A program made the position numbers and the translations under genes. A model generated the notes under the pieces. That model was given only the letters and a program-made list of their open reading frames with translations. It ran no database searches and was not told where the DNA came from. From the NCBI GenBank assembly GCA_014904845.1, contig MU119317.1, positions 1,972 to 65,971 on the forward strand: a stretch of DNA of 64,000 nt, given 5' to 3'. Positions 33,796-49,951 of this stretch are shown here, one piece after another (position 1 is the first letter of the stretch; each line of letters begins with the position of its first letter). This DNA is from Acephala macrosclerotiorum. Its lineage: Eukaryota > Ascomycota > Leotiomycetes > Helotiales > Mollisiaceae.

Positions 33796-35652
33796 TCAAT
33801 GACCATGACCATCATCTTCTCCACCTCTCTGTTCCGGATCCAGCTTGATCAAAGTATCTATCCTCATGATCGAAATGCAGGCCTCCACAGCAGACTTCAA
33901 CTGCCTAATCTTGCTCATGCTTGGCTCCAAAACGCCAGCCTTGATCTCATCCACAACCTTTCCTTTCGTCAAGTCCAAACCATAGTTCTTGTAGTTCTTC
34001 TGCTTGGCAATAGTCTTCTCGTCCTCATTTGCATCTCCGTCTTGGATACGCTGTGACAGGGCGTGTCTTGATCGAAGTCGTGCCACAAGCTCAGAGGAGT
34101 CCTTGGCGGCGTTGACGGCGAGAGTCTTTGGGATGACGAGGAGAGATTGAGCGAACTCGCCGATGGCAAGTTGTTCTCTAGAACCAACTGTACCGGCGAA
34201 TTCTTCGAGGTAGATATGAAGGGCTGTCTCGACAGCACCACCACCCGGGACGATGCTACCACTTTCGAGAGTTCGCTTGACGGCACATAGCGAGTCGTGG
34301 ACTGATCTCTCCATCTCATCAAGTTGGTAATCGTTAGGTCCTCGGAGAATGATAGAGGCTGAGGTGTGGACTTTGGTGCCCTTGATCAAAATACACTCAT
34401 CGTCCGAGATTCTCTCTTGCACAACTTCTTCAGCGTGACCAAGAGACGAAACATCAAACTTCTCATCACCGTTGAGATCCGATAACGAGCTGATGAGAGT
34501 AGCGCCAGTCGCCTTGGCAATTCTTCGAAGGTCCTCTTTCTTGCATCTTCGTACAGCCATAGCTCCTTTCTCAATGAAGAGCTTGAGACATAAGTCATCA
34601 ATACCTTTCGTGGTGAGAACAACGTTCGCCCCAGACTTGAGGATCATCTCGACTCGGTCCATCACAATACCAGCCTCTCGTTGTCGGATCTGCTCCAGCT
34701 GTTGGGGGTCATCGATCGTAATGTGGACTCCCAGCTTCATTCTCTCCTTCTGCAAGTTCATGTCCAGAACGGCAATCTTGGCATCTGTGATTCTGGTTTT
34801 CATCGCTTGTGATGCAACCGTGCAATTTAGCGCATAACCCTTAACTAGAATCGACTCCAGAGCTCCCTTTCCGTGTGCCTTGAGGATGTTGACTGCCTTG
34901 ACTGGATATTTGACTTCTTGTCTGTTGTTCGTCGACTTGACAGCCTGCATAGCATCCACAACCATATTTGCAAAGAAATCCGAATCTGAACCAATAATTT
35001 TGCTCGACATCGAGGTTTTCGCGATGCTGATCAGAGACTCCCGACCGAGCTGATCCACCTTGACGCTAATATTTTCGTGCATGTACTTCACAGCTTCTCG
35101 GAGAGCTAATCTGTAACCTGTGATGATCGTTGTAGGATGTATTCGGTTCTTCATGAGCTCGTTTGCTCTTCTCAGAAGCTCTGCTGCAATAATAACCACA
35201 GATGTCGTTCCATCACCAACCTCCTTGTCTTGCTGTTGTGCCAGGTCGACCAAGATCTTTCCTGCCGGGTGTTCGACATCGAGTAAGCTCAGAATAGTCG
35301 CGCCATCGTTCGTTACTGTCACATCCTGCCATGGGTTAGCTTGGCCTGTATTCCGTCTGGAGCTTGAAGCCTACTCCAATATCGTCCACCATCATTTTGT
35401 CCAAACCGCTGGGACCAAAGGAGCTCTTGACAACATTTGCGATAGCTTGAGTTGCAAGCACTATTCCAAAGCTTAGTTCACGTTCATTTGAAGCTCTTTT
35501 CAAGGTCTTACCATTTTGATCACGAATGTCTGAACCACTGATTTTCTGGCCACCAAGGACTGTGTTATGTTAGTCGCAGAAGTTCTAAATAGGTATGAAA
35601 ACATCTTACACAAAGTCCCGGCATTTCTAGGTTGTTCAAAGAGTGACCCCAT
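33796..35652 (-). CDS. TCP1: T-complex protein 1 subunit alpha (chaperonin CCT1)
   Basis: Exons 35652-35610, 35559-35512, 35460-35375 and 35325-33796 give 568 residues. The spliced N-terminus [20 protein letters not shown] and [10 protein letters not shown] correspond to the alpha-subunit start, which separates CCT1 from the other seven subunits. ATP-binding group II chaperonin motifs are [49 protein letters not shown] and, near the C-terminus, [11 protein letters not shown] and [14 protein letters not shown]. The protein ends EDDGHGH, like other fungal CCT1 tails. The eight-subunit ring folds actin, tubulin and WD40 proteins in the cytosol. Three introns crowd into the first 330 bases of the gene, as is usual in ascomycetes. 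Confidence 0.96.
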
Positions 35653-38291
35653 TTTGACGTGGTTGTGTTGACTGTTGGTTATTCTTGCCTTTAGATTTCG
35701 CGACTCCAAAAGATTTTGGTCGACGCGCTTCCACCCAAAGTACGCTAAGGGAGCCTTTGCAAAAGCGGCACTGCATCCCACCTCGTCAACCCCAACGTCA
35801 AGGTTAACGTTCTTGAAAGCTTCAGCATCTCCCTTACCTCCAAGATCCTACAATAGTTCATATCCTAACCCATCCAGCCTCATATCTTGATTCTCTTTAG
35901 ATGTCATCGGCTCGCAGGTACTTCTTCCAATGTTGCTTAAGAAACCCATTTCCCTGCCTGCCGTTATCCCTACGTACAGCTGGGGTGCTTGACTGACTAG
36001 GTGGCCTGAAGATCTAAAGGGATACAGGGTATTGAAATGTACGAAGTGAAGCGGAAGCCTCTCGGATGCACACCTGATCTACTACTAGTATTCCCGGCGT
36101 CACAACGTAGGTTAGACATTCTCAAAATATTCGAGGGTTCGCCGGCGTCGAGTACACATAGCAAGTCGAAGCTAAGCGCCTCAGTAGGTGGACGAAAAGC
36201 CACTTCTTGAGGGCCAAGTCTCCCTGGATGTCCACATAAGACTAGGTTGTTACGCTCCTGGTCAGATGTCCCGGCAAGATTTGTGCATTATTTCCATAGC
36301 CTCCCGTTATATTTCGCGGGCATATTAGGTAAATTATCATCTTTGTGTTTCAATTGGATCGGAATCATGAGATTGCGTTCTAATCTGTTCTATTCATGTA
36401 CCATTGGGTCATGAAATTGGACGCCGCTGAATACTAGGTACTTCAACCTTGTGATGACTATGGTCCAGTGGCTAACAGACCTGTGTAGTTCTTTCTGGCT
36501 AATCCCGAAGCTTTGAAAGCCAAGCACTTCGACCTACTCAAGGAATCGACATTCAAATGGATAATCACCGACGAGGACACCGTCATATTATCTGAAGAAG
36601 CTAAAGAAGGTTGTTCCAGAATTATCTGGACATCCTTCCCTAAGCGAGAACGAAACACCTTTTCGTGGATATGAAGATGCCGAGGGCCATCATCAAGATT
36701 GCCCATATGGGTAACGTTGTTATCGGAGACAGCGCTCTTGATCATACGCATTGTGAGGGCTTTGGATGCGCCATATTCTCGAGAGGGCACGCTTGACTCG
36801 TCTTGTTTCTTTTGTCATTGGTTACAGGCATCATCAGACAAGAAGAAGCTCGCAAGCCTTCTCTGTGCGCATCAAAATCCGGCAAGGAGAGACATACCTT
36901 TGCCGAGCTACGAAGAAGTGCCCGAATGTCAATGTTCCTGCCCTCGCTAGTTGCTCGAAGCATCTCGAATTCGGCGCGCCAATAGTTACAGAACCATACT
37001 TGCTGAAATGTCTGCCTCCCTGGGAAAACGATCTGGTCTTGACAAGACAATCACTGAGGGCGATGATATGAATCGCCTGTTTGTCGTGAATTGAAGTCCC
37101 TCTCGACGAGTCATGCGGCACATGGATTTTTCGCAGATTAGCCAAGTTTTGGTTGCTAGACTTCGAGTTCCTGATCCCGGATCGCGTCTACTGTTCCCTA
37201 GAGATTACCGCTATCAGCCTCTTCAGCATCAAGTACTAAGCCAAACTTCTACCTTGGATTCCGGTTTCCGAGCTGCAAGACTATGCATTAAGCCAGTTTC
37301 ACTTTCACCGTCAAGGAGAATTTCGCGAATTTCTTCTGCCACCAGCTTTTCAACGAGGGGTCTACCATAACAGTTGGCGACGATTTGGAAGAGGTAAAAT
37401 CGCTTGGATTTGACGCCAGCTGCAGGATGCTAGAATGGTCGACTGAAGCCTACTAACCAACTCGGCGAGAAGGGTAAGATTGGGAGGAACGTTCCCTGCT
37501 CAGAACCAACAATTTTCGGTCTACCATGCTTTCCGGGTGGCCTTCCGTGGGTTGTCTGCTCACTCATTGCCAATGATTTACTAGCTGCACTTTAGAGGTA
37601 GCTTCGTTCATTAGTCGCATAGAGCCATGGCAAGCACGGCAAATTTGACTTAAATGCTGGTCATATTTGTTGAGTGACCATGTGGTATATGTCCGAGAAA
37701 TACTCTACAAGCTTGGTATCTACTTCCATGGTGGCATATAGATGTACTGGGAAGGTGATCGAATTAGATATGAATTCTAATTTGAGAGGATATTCTGGTT
37801 AATGTTTGAGAGCTTTTACATGATGATAGGAGGGAAGCTTGATCATGCTATTCCATCCGATTGTCTAGGGACGCTTCATGATCTTCTGCGCCGAGGAAGT
37901 GTTTCTCTCGCTTCCATTATTTTTTGAGTAATCCCGGCTATTTTAGACTAACATGGAGTGAATGGAGAGCGCTTCCTCTTGGGCACAATTCCTACTTTTT
38001 CAGAAGAGTCACTTGAGCCAAATTTAGTTCGAATGCTATGCACTATCCAAAGAACGACAGAACAAACAGTGACTGCTCTTTAAAAGCTTCGGCGTGGTGC
38101 TCACTTTCAAGTAATACTAAGCTAAAGCCCCTATTCGACGTGGGGCAAGGCTGAAGCAAGGCTGAACTCTCGCTTAAGCGCACGACCCCAAAATTGGAGG
38201 GGTTGTTTTGGGCGGAGTCACAAATTGAGTCAACGCCGTGAGCTTTAAATTAACATAAATCATTCGCAACAACCCTCGAAGATCGACAATC
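35653..38291. other. Intergenic region with possible coding remnants
   Basis: More than 2.6 kb lies between the divergent CCT1 and prolyl-tRNA synthetase genes. The plus strand around 36485-36670 has an open stretch without its own start (KESTFKWIITDEDTVIL is one segment). Other broken frames follow to about 37400, none resembling a family I can name. They may be fragments of one decayed gene or chance. Base composition is ordinary, so this is not an AT-rich RIP block. Confidence 0.35.
38226..38232 (+). promoter_or_regulatory. Gcn4/Cpc1 (cross-pathway control) site before ProRS
   Basis: TGAGTCA is a perfect match to the TGASTCA element bound by Gcn4/Cpc1. It lies 60 bases before the ProRS ATG, with an imperfect GGAGTCA at 38214-38220. 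Aminoacyl-tRNA synthetase genes are known targets of general amino-acid control in fungi, which makes the match plausible. Confidence 0.5.
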
Positions 38292-40027
38292 ATGGCCGAC
38301 CAAACCCCAGCAGAAGGGCCTTCCAAATCCGCACTCAAGAAAGCAGAAAAACAGGCCAAATTGGCAGCTGACAAGGCGGCGAAAGCCGCGAAGCAAGCAA
38401 CGGTTGCTGTTGTAGGAGGAAAGAAGGCGGACGATATTATCGGCATGACGGTCTCCAAGACTGAAAACTTCCCAGCATGGTACCAGGAAGTTGTTCTGAA
38501 GGCTGAGATGATCGAGTATTACAACGAGATCTCCGGTTTCTTCATTCTTCGTCCTGCGTCTATGTTCATCTGGAATCAGATTCGAAAATGGTTTCAGGAG
38601 CGCATTGAGGCTATGGACGTCGAGGAGGCCAGTTTCCCTATGTTCTTATCCTCGAAGTCTCTTGAGAAGGAGAAGGATCACGTAGAGGGATTTGCTCCTG
38701 AGCTTGCTTGGGTTACCAAGGCGTTTGTTTTGCCCCTCCTTTGGCAATTGGCGCGATACTGACGCGTAACAGTGGTGATAAAGACCTCGAGGTCCCTGTT
38801 GCAGTCCGTCCTACCTCCGAAGCTGTCATGTACCCTTACTACTCGAAATGGATTCGAAGTCATCGCGATCTTCCTCTCAGACTCAATCAATGGAACAGTG
38901 TTGTGCGATGGGAGGCCAAGCAGACAACTCCTTTCCTCCGAGCCCGAGAGTTCTTGTGGCAGGAAGGACACACCGCACATTTGACCGAAGCATTGGCTGG
39001 CGAGGAGGTTCTCCAAATTCTTGAGCTGTACGCTGGTGTTTACGAGCAATTGCTCGCCGTCCCAGTCGTTCGAGGCCGCAAGACCGAGAAGGAGAAGTTC
39101 GCAGGAGGATACTATACCACCACAGTCGAAGGCTACATCCCATCCAACGGTCGCGGCATCCAAGGTGCAACATCCCACTGCTTAGGTCAAAACTTCAGCA
39201 AGATGTTCGACATCACTGTCGAAGATCCATCTCCAAAGGAAGGTGAGAAAGCCAAGCACATCCACGTTTGGCAAAACTCCTGGGGTCTCTCCACCCGCGT
39301 CATCGGCGTTATGGTCATGATCCACGGCGACGACAAAGGTCTCGTCCTCCCACCCCGAATCTCCAAACTCCAAGTAATCATGATCCCCGTCGGCGTCACC
39401 AAATCCACCACCCCCGAAGACAAAACCAAACTCTACGACCAACTCCAAGAAATCAAAGACACGCTGAAGAAAGCTGGCGTACGAACCGACTACGACATGC
39501 GCGAAGGTTACACCCCAGCCTGGAAGTTCAACGACTGGGAACTGAAAGGTGTTCCCCTCCGTCTTGAATACGGTCCCAAGGATGCGGCTAAATCAGTCGT
39601 GTCCTACGCTCGTCGCGACACTGGTGAAAAAGGCACTATTCCCGTCACAGACCTCTCAACCGCGATCCCCACCCTCCTCGAAACCATTCAATCCGACCTC
39701 TACAAAAAAGCCGACGACGCCTTCCGCGAACACCGTATCAAGATCACCAAATGGGAAGAAGTGGTTCCAGCTCTTGATGCTAAGAACGTAGTCTTGATTC
39801 CTCACTGCTTGAAGGAGAAATGCGAGGATAAGATTAAGGACTTGACGACGGGAAATCAGGTTGAGGTTGAGGGTCCCGAGAATACGAAGGCGCCTAGTAT
39901 GGGGATGAAGAGTCTTTGTATTCCGTTTGAGCAGCCGGAGGGGTTGGTTAAAGGGGAGACTAAGTGTCTGAATCCTGAGTGTGAGGCCTTTGCGGAGCAG
40001 TGGTGCATGTTTGGTAGGAGTTACTAG
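38292..40027 (+). CDS. Cytosolic prolyl-tRNA synthetase
   Basis: Exons 38292-38722 and 38773-40027 around a 50-nt intron give 561 residues. A Lys/Ala-rich N-terminal extension precedes the class II core: PVAVRPTSEAVMYPYYSKWI, then motif 2 NSVVRWEAKQTTPFLRAREF followed by LWQEGHTAH, and ATSHCLGQNFSKMFDI. The anticodon-binding domain follows (WGLSTRVIGVMVMIHGDDKG, MREGYTPAWKFNDWELKG). The C-terminal zinc-type domain has paired Cys in CLKEKCEDK and CLNPECEAF and ends GRSY, the terminal Tyr typical of eukaryotic/archaeal-type ProRS. It charges tRNA-Pro for cytosolic translation. At 561 residues it lacks the large N-terminal YbaK-like domain of the 688-residue yeast enzyme. I see no mitochondrial presequence. 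Confidence 0.95.
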
Positions 40028-40601
40028 GTGTGTGCGTGAGTTTGCGGGATGGATGGACGAAGGAGTACGTGATTGGAGTTGGGGAAAAGTCTTGTAGATG
40101 GGGTGGGAATTGCATGGATTCATGATGGCTTTGATGAATGTATGAGAGTCATTTCCTTGGGCTGAGTTTCGCGAGTTGAGACGTAGATCACTTGCAGGAG
40201 CTTCAAGAAGTTACGCGAGCAATGGTATACACCAGAGCAGAGAAGAATAACAAGATTTCATACAGGAAAGAAACCAATTGAAAATCTCGTCAAAAGTCAT
40301 CACGATTGATCTATTAAGAGGGCCCCTGGCTAATGTTAAGTAGAAGACGTCCGCCCTTCCAAAAGATGCCAGTCCGCCTAGAAGTGAATGAGAATCATGA
40401 CTTTTGAATCATCCCCCCAATGTGCAGTAGTGAGAAGTCATTCCTCCACGTCGTCTTCGCCATCTTCGTTTCCCATAGCATCCTCCCTCCACGTGTTACT
40501 CTACATATCTTGAACAAATAGCAGGCAAGACAAGACTCCGTACCACTGCAGCGAATGCTTTTCGACCGGAGGTATCTCTTGGCAGAAGATTTGATAACCG
40601 C
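40028..40601. other. Convergent 3' region between ProRS and PKC
   Basis: This 574-base gap lies between converging genes. No coding sequence or structured RNA is supported. It contains the two 3' untranslated regions. Confidence 0.45.
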
Positions 40602-44430
<3,829 letters not shown>

Positions 44431-45452
44431 GATTGCGGTCACCGGCGCGTCTCTCACGCCACGAGGTGATGATGTCCGATTGTGATGGGGGTCGATGGTC
44501 CTGATGCTCGGTTTAAAGGTTCACGAAGTGGGGTTGTGTTGTTTTCGAGGTGCTGTGACTAGGTTGGCGACGTCCTTCCTGCGGCCTCGCGACAAACACC
44601 AGAGTATGCGCGGCTCACTGACAGGTATCTGGGTTGAAGATCACACTCGTGTTGCAATTGTGTTTCGAAATATCTGTGAGTTTGCACCACACGTGAGATG
44701 ATGGATGGCCGCTGCTGAACACGGCATGTACAGTACGAGCAACGGAGGAAACTCAGCCACGATCAAACTACTAGTAGCTGTGGAGGCGCGGCTGTGTGGG
44801 ATGTTGGTGCGGTAGTTGCCTTAGACGAGGTGAATCTTCCATAGGGTGAGGGAGAAGAGCATGGAAGCAGTGACAAATATTATTCGGAAGACGAATTGGG
44901 ATGAGGAAGGATTCGGATCTTGGTGAAGGAGCTTGAAGACGGGCCCAGACCCGAGAAGCGTTGGGCGCTGAATCCTGATGTTGATTCCACACACGCTTTT
45001 CTTTATTGTGATGTGATATTGCTCGACAGCCCCTCATGCGCGCTCTCCTCCCCAATTCGGCTCACCTGCAACGCCAGTCTGTGCCCAAAACCGACGATGT
45101 CATCTACAGGGGTTGAAGTCCTTATCTTTTCACGTATTATGGATCGTGTTTTACTTCAATCTATATTTCGAACTTCAAGGCAGATTTATCTTGAAGTATT
45201 TCATGACGGAGCTCGGGTCAGCTGGCCAAAGTTCACAGGGCTGATAAAGTGAGTTTTAGAGGATGATCAGTCATCGCAAGTCCTTCATGAAATAGCATGT
45301 GCAACGGTACGACTCTGTAGTAGCGTGTTTTACAACCTTGGAGGCCACCCTTTGTGATCCGTATTAACCAACAACATCATAAGAATTTCTCATTCTCAAA
45401 TTCTTTGGCGAGTGTCTATCTCAATTTTACATTGTTCATGGTCATTCCCCTT
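44431..45452. other. PKC promoter region
   Basis: About 1 kb lies between the PKC start and the acyl-CoA dehydrogenase stop, both on the minus strand. Several short frames show no family resemblance. The region should hold the PKC leader and promoter. Confidence 0.4.
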
Positions 45453-46903
45453 CTATGAAGTATACTTGCTCTTGAGCAGCTTCGCAATCGTCTGTAACTG
45501 GATATTGCTCGTTCCCTCATAGATAGCTCCAATCTTGCTATCTCTCCACATCTTCTCTGCAATACCTTCTCTCACGAAGCCCATACCTCCCATCCACTCA
45601 ATAGCTAGGCCACTGACTCTTTGGGCTACTTGCGAGGCGTAAAGCTTCGCCATCGCAGCATCTTGGACAAAGTCCTCACCTGCTTCCTTCTTTCTTGCGG
45701 CATTGAAGACTAATGCTCTTGCTGCGGCAATTTCAGTGTATGACTGTGCAATCTGATGTTGCATGCCCTGGAAGTCTCCAACCAGTTGTCCGAATTGCTT
45801 TCGGTCATTCCACACATATCTGGTATCTGTTAGCGAGAGTCCTATCAAAAGTCCTATTAAAAGCCCTAAAAGTCCTAAAGTCCCAAGACAGAACTTACTT
45901 AGCAGCGTTCTCGAAAGCTCCAAGAGCAAGTCCAGTCATCTGAGCCGCAATACCAATTCGTCCTTCGTTTAGCAGACCAATAGCATACTTGTAGCCCTCT
46001 CCCTCGACACCAAGAAGGTTCTCCTTTGGTATCTCAACATCGTCGAAGTTTAGCACACATGTACTGCTAGCCTTGATACCAAGCTTCTTCTCCTTCTTAG
46101 CTATCGAGAATCCCTTCATGCCCTTCTCGACAATAAATGCCGTGATGCCCTTGTAGCCCTTGCTCGGGTCTAAATTCGCAAACACAATAAAGAACTCCGC
46201 CTCCATCGAATTCGTAATCCACATCTTACTCCCCGTAATCTTATACCCCGCCTCCGTCTTAACGGCCTTCGTAGCCAACGCAAAAGCATCCGACCCCGAA
46301 ATCGGTTCAGAAAGACAAAAACTCCCCACGGTATCCGTCGCCAACTTCGGCAACCACTTCTTCTTCAACTCCGTACTCCCCCATTTCAACACCGCCGTAT
46401 TCACCAAAGTATTATGCACATCCACCATCACACTCACACTCGGATCTACCCTCGCCAACTCCTCAATCCCTACAATAGCAGCTGTGAAATTCATCCCCGC
46501 GCCACCGTATTCTTCCGGAATCTCAACACCCATTAGTCCTTGTTCGAATAATTGTTCGACAACGGTGGGATCCATGGATTCGTTTTCGTCCATTTCACGG
46601 ACTTTGGGGGCGATAATGTCGTTTGCAAATTTGGAGACGGAGTCGGCCATCATGGATTCGGTTTCTGACATGTGGGAGATGGGCGTGGGAGGGATGTCGG
46701 TGATGTCGATTGAGGCATTGTGCCGCCTTGATGTTGCGGAGAGTGGTCTGGCACTGGGATAGATATTAGTAAGTTCTAGGTGTTTGAGGGTGACTGAGTT
46801 ACTGTTGGTATATTCTGCTTGGTCTGACAGGTCGAAGAGCTGGTCGAGCTGTTGATGCTACCCCTCTCACAGCAGGACGCAGGACTTTGGCAATTGAAGC
46901 CAT
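45453..46903 (-). CDS. Short/branched-chain acyl-CoA dehydrogenase, mitochondrial
   Basis: Exons 46903-46803, 46753-45899 and 45819-45453 give 440 residues. MASIAKVLRPAVRGVASTAR is an Arg-rich mitochondrial presequence. The body shows GVEIPEEYGGAGMNFTAAIV, the FAD-binding loop GSFCLSEPISGSDAFAL, KMWITNSMEAEFF, and NEGRIGIAAQMTGLALGAFE. The C-terminal block IGAIYEGTSNIQLQTIAKLL contains the catalytic Glu in YEGT, placed as in short-chain and 2-methyl-branched enzymes. It oxidises acyl-CoA in beta-oxidation or in isoleucine/valine breakdown and passes electrons to ETF in the mitochondrial matrix. Which chain length it prefers cannot be read from the sequence. Its second intron (45820-45898, 79 nt) is built mostly of short direct repeats. 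Confidence 0.94.
45837..45883 (+). repeat. Short direct repeats inside an intron
   Basis: About four imperfect copies of a 10-12 base unit (variants of AGTCCTATYAAA) stand in tandem within intron 2 of the acyl-CoA dehydrogenase gene. Read in the direction of the gene, the units add several TTTAG trinucleotide-AG sites ahead of the true acceptor. Confidence 0.6.
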
Positions 46904-47619
46904 TTTGGCGGATTTTAGGAGGATTTGATTATGAGAACCGAAGTAGGAAGGATTAATGTGTCAGAGAGAGAAAAATGTAAGCCCAAGGGATACACTAAAG
47001 TTGTTTCGCGACTCGTGACAGAGAGCGGTTGTTGAAGGCTTTGGGGACAATCAGCCTCGGTTCGAAAGCGCTTGCTGGTCCGAGCTGCCTTGGTCCGGGG
47101 AAGCTCCAACATTGTTGCCACAACTTCACAACTCGGCATCATAAAATCTTGAAGTGCCGAATCGGGTCTCACCAGATGCACACGGCATTTGTTCCGTTCT
47201 CGGAGTATGAGCTACCAGAGTTGTCTACACGGTTTATGCTGCTCCTCGTCGATATCACATGCAAATCCCAAAAGTTATCCAGCCTTCACTTCGGAATACC
47301 TTCAATAATACCTGAAAGAGCTAGATATCATTTTCAAGCCCAGATCATCTCTCTTCTTGGCAGCCATCAATTGCGCACATTAAAGTTTGTGGATTAAGCC
47401 TCTGCATCTTGCTTTAAAGATTGCCCACCTTTCTTTCAGTCAACATCTAATGCTAATTATTTACGCAGACAACCTCACAGCACAACTTAATGCAGCTTAA
47501 AATTTACGCGGCTCTTAATCCGTTACAATAGTAGCTCCAAGGCCTTCCAAAAGACGCAGGCAAGCCCCGGCTGAGGAGGCAGAAGTCGAATTTCCTATCC
47601 AATGGTCTTCTTCTCTCCT
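46904..47619. other. Intergenic region, acyl-CoA dehydrogenase promoter
   Basis: No gene is recognised between the acyl-CoA dehydrogenase start and the BTB relic. A 122-codon plus-strand frame at 47029-47397 has no family resemblance and is not called. Confidence 0.4.
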
Positions 47620-48844
47620 GGCCTTCAGCCCGATGTTCGATTCACAATGTACGAGAAATTTGAGTACCACCTTTAGTCTGTCGTCCTCAAGCTTCACTCT
47701 CGCTTCTTCCAGCGCTTTCTCAACTCTCCAGAGAAGAGTCATCTTCCAGCATCCAAGGAGTTTCAGAATGAGTACTTCTCAACTGAGAACGAGGAAGGTT
47801 GGGTCTTGGAACTCAAAAGCACGGCATATCTATGAACTATGATGCTCCATGTTCTCGAAAGAGTCACCACTGTGAAGGCCTTGCTAATAAGGCACTATCT
47901 TCAAGCACAAACAGAATTCCATGCTCAAATACTGAAACTCTTATAATCTCCATCTCAAACAGATCAACCTATAGCTGGTCAAGAACTTGAGAGAAAGGCC
48001 TTTGAGAAATTGCTACTTGAATTCTACGCCCGGCCTTATATCATCGACACCTGCGAAGAGCTGCAAGCCATGGCAAAGATTGCTGACTTCTAATGTGCTC
48101 TGCCCATCTTTTCGACCACACTTACCGCCGCTTTATTTGATAACCCAATGTTCACGCGGGACGGGAACTTCCAAGAGGCAAGCTATAACCTGGTATTACA
48201 GCAAAACAGCTACGACACGGTGGTCTATTCCGAGAGTGTTTCGTGCACGTCGTTGTAACACGGGTGGATGGATTCGGCACAACTTTGAAAATAATGCCCA
48301 GAGCAAGTAAAATCGAGAGGCATCGGCATGGTCAAGAGCGGTTGATGAACGATCCTGAGCTCATGCCCTTGACCTCCGCAGCGCACATTGATCTGTGCAG
48401 AGCCCTCCTTGCTGTCAACCAAGAGCTGATCATCGAACCTGTTGAGATGAAAGTTGATTTTGAGAAGTTCAACGGTGGGGCTTGCACGGATGGGAAGCTT
48501 TCCCACCATCTCCAAGCCACCCAGAATGCCTAGGGCTACAGAAAGCTGGAGGAGAACTTGGCCAGAGTCCGAAAGATCACTCTCTAGATAGAGGGGATTT
48601 TCAGCATGCGATGCGAGTTCAATTAAAGAACAACCTCAAGTTTGATAAGACTGGGCGAGGCGCAGGATGGGTATGTACGAGCAACACTTTCTCTGTGCGG
48701 ACATGCCTGTAAGTTATCATCATTTTTTAATCAAGACTCCCTTGCTTCTTTGCTGTGATTCTGCAAACGGAGCTTTCTTTAGATCCATTTGTCCGAGGTG
48801 CAGACTTACCAGCCTTCTGATTGTCAGCGGGACTCGAACGAGAT
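47620..48844 (+). pseudogene. Decayed BTB-domain protein gene, cut by the retrotransposon
   Basis: One plus-strand reading shows a BTB/POZ start (QPDVRFTMYEKFEYH, then after a stop SVVLKLHSRFFQRFLNSPEK). It continues through EEGWVLELKSTAYL, AGQELERKAFEKLLLEFYAR, PYIIDTCEELQAMAKIADF and CALPIFSTTLTAALFDNP. At least four in-frame stops interrupt it (near 47671, 47838, 47945 and 48090), and later pieces lie in another frame. The pattern matches a BTB family that is expanded in Sclerotiniaceae-type fungi, judged from family resemblance. The relic runs up to the left LTR at 48845, with GAGAT as the duplicated target. Coding pieces near 48100-48600 suggest the downstream part was present before decay. 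No functional protein can come from it. Confidence 0.75.
48840..48844. repeat. Target-site duplication, left copy (GAGAT)
   Basis: GAGAT directly precedes the left LTR and recurs directly after the right LTR at 62748-62752. Five bases is the usual duplication made by LTR-retrotransposon integrases. Confidence 0.85.
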
Positions 48845-48942
48845 TGTTAGAAGGTATAAGATGAGCATTCTTTGTTGATGATATGTGAGGGAAGCGGAGC
48901 CCCTTTATATACAGAAGGAGTAAAGAGAGCCTCATTTTAATA
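48845..48942 (-). repeat. Left LTR of the outer retrotransposon (RIP-mutated)
   Basis: This 98-base repeat aligns without gaps to 62650-62747. It starts TGTTAG and ends TAATA where the other copy ends GACA. All nine differences are G:C in the right copy and A:T here. By the orientation inferred from the primer site and TATA box it is the 3' LTR of a minus-strand element. Confidence 0.88.
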
Positions 48943-49951
48943 CTTTTATACGATCGAACACTTTTACATACTCTAAACGAGCGAATACAAGAGTTTTCAT
49001 ATACTACATACAATATTTAATTACATTTTCGATAAACTATAATTAAAACTATATAAGAAAAAAGTCTATAGAAAAATAGCGAGCAATAAATAAAGAAAGC
49101 GACAAAAACTAATATTAAAACGCTAATAATAAAAATAAAATTTTTAAATAAAATTTTTATTTTGATTTAAAGTATTTTATACAATAATTATTCGAATAAT
49201 TAAACGATAAATAAATCTTTTTTTTTTTGATTATAAAAATTAATCGATTTTTATAATTATTTAAAATTTTTAAAACGATTTTTTCAATAGTATTTTCGTT
49301 AATTTATTTGTAATTTGTTATAATATATAAATATATTTTAAATTTTTTTTTTTTAATAATTTTTTTACGAACGAAATAATATTAAATATCGATATATTTT
49401 ATTCGAATATAAAATTGAAAATTCTTTGTAAATATAATAGCGTTTTAATTATTTTTGTAAATAATAATAATATTCGTATTTAAATCGTTTTTTAATTGTA
49501 TTTATTTGTTCGATATATTCGATTTTATAAAATGAAAATAAAATCGTAAATTAACGTTTTACGAACTAATTAATAATTATCGATTTTATATTGAATATAT
49601 AATCGAATATTAATTATTTAATATTACGATTATCGATTTAATTGAAATCGATATAATTTTCAAATAATTAAATCAATTTTCGAAAAATTAAATTTATATT
49701 AAATATATTTTAAATATATTAAAATTTTTTATTATTATTTTTATATATATTTTGATCGAATTTAAAATAAATCGATTAATAATTAAAACAATATAAATAA
49801 AATCGAATTACGTATTAAATATAATATATATAAAAAAATCAATAACGAATTAATATATTTATTAAAAAAATATATATATTTAATAATTTTTTTCGATTAA
49901 AATTAAATAAATTATTAATAATTAAATAAATCAATATATTATTATTTTTAT

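Noticed and set aside
48800..48850. tRNA T-arm-like sequence GGGACTCGAAC at the left flank
   Set aside because: The stem bases do not pair, and joining the two flanks does not give a cloverleaf.
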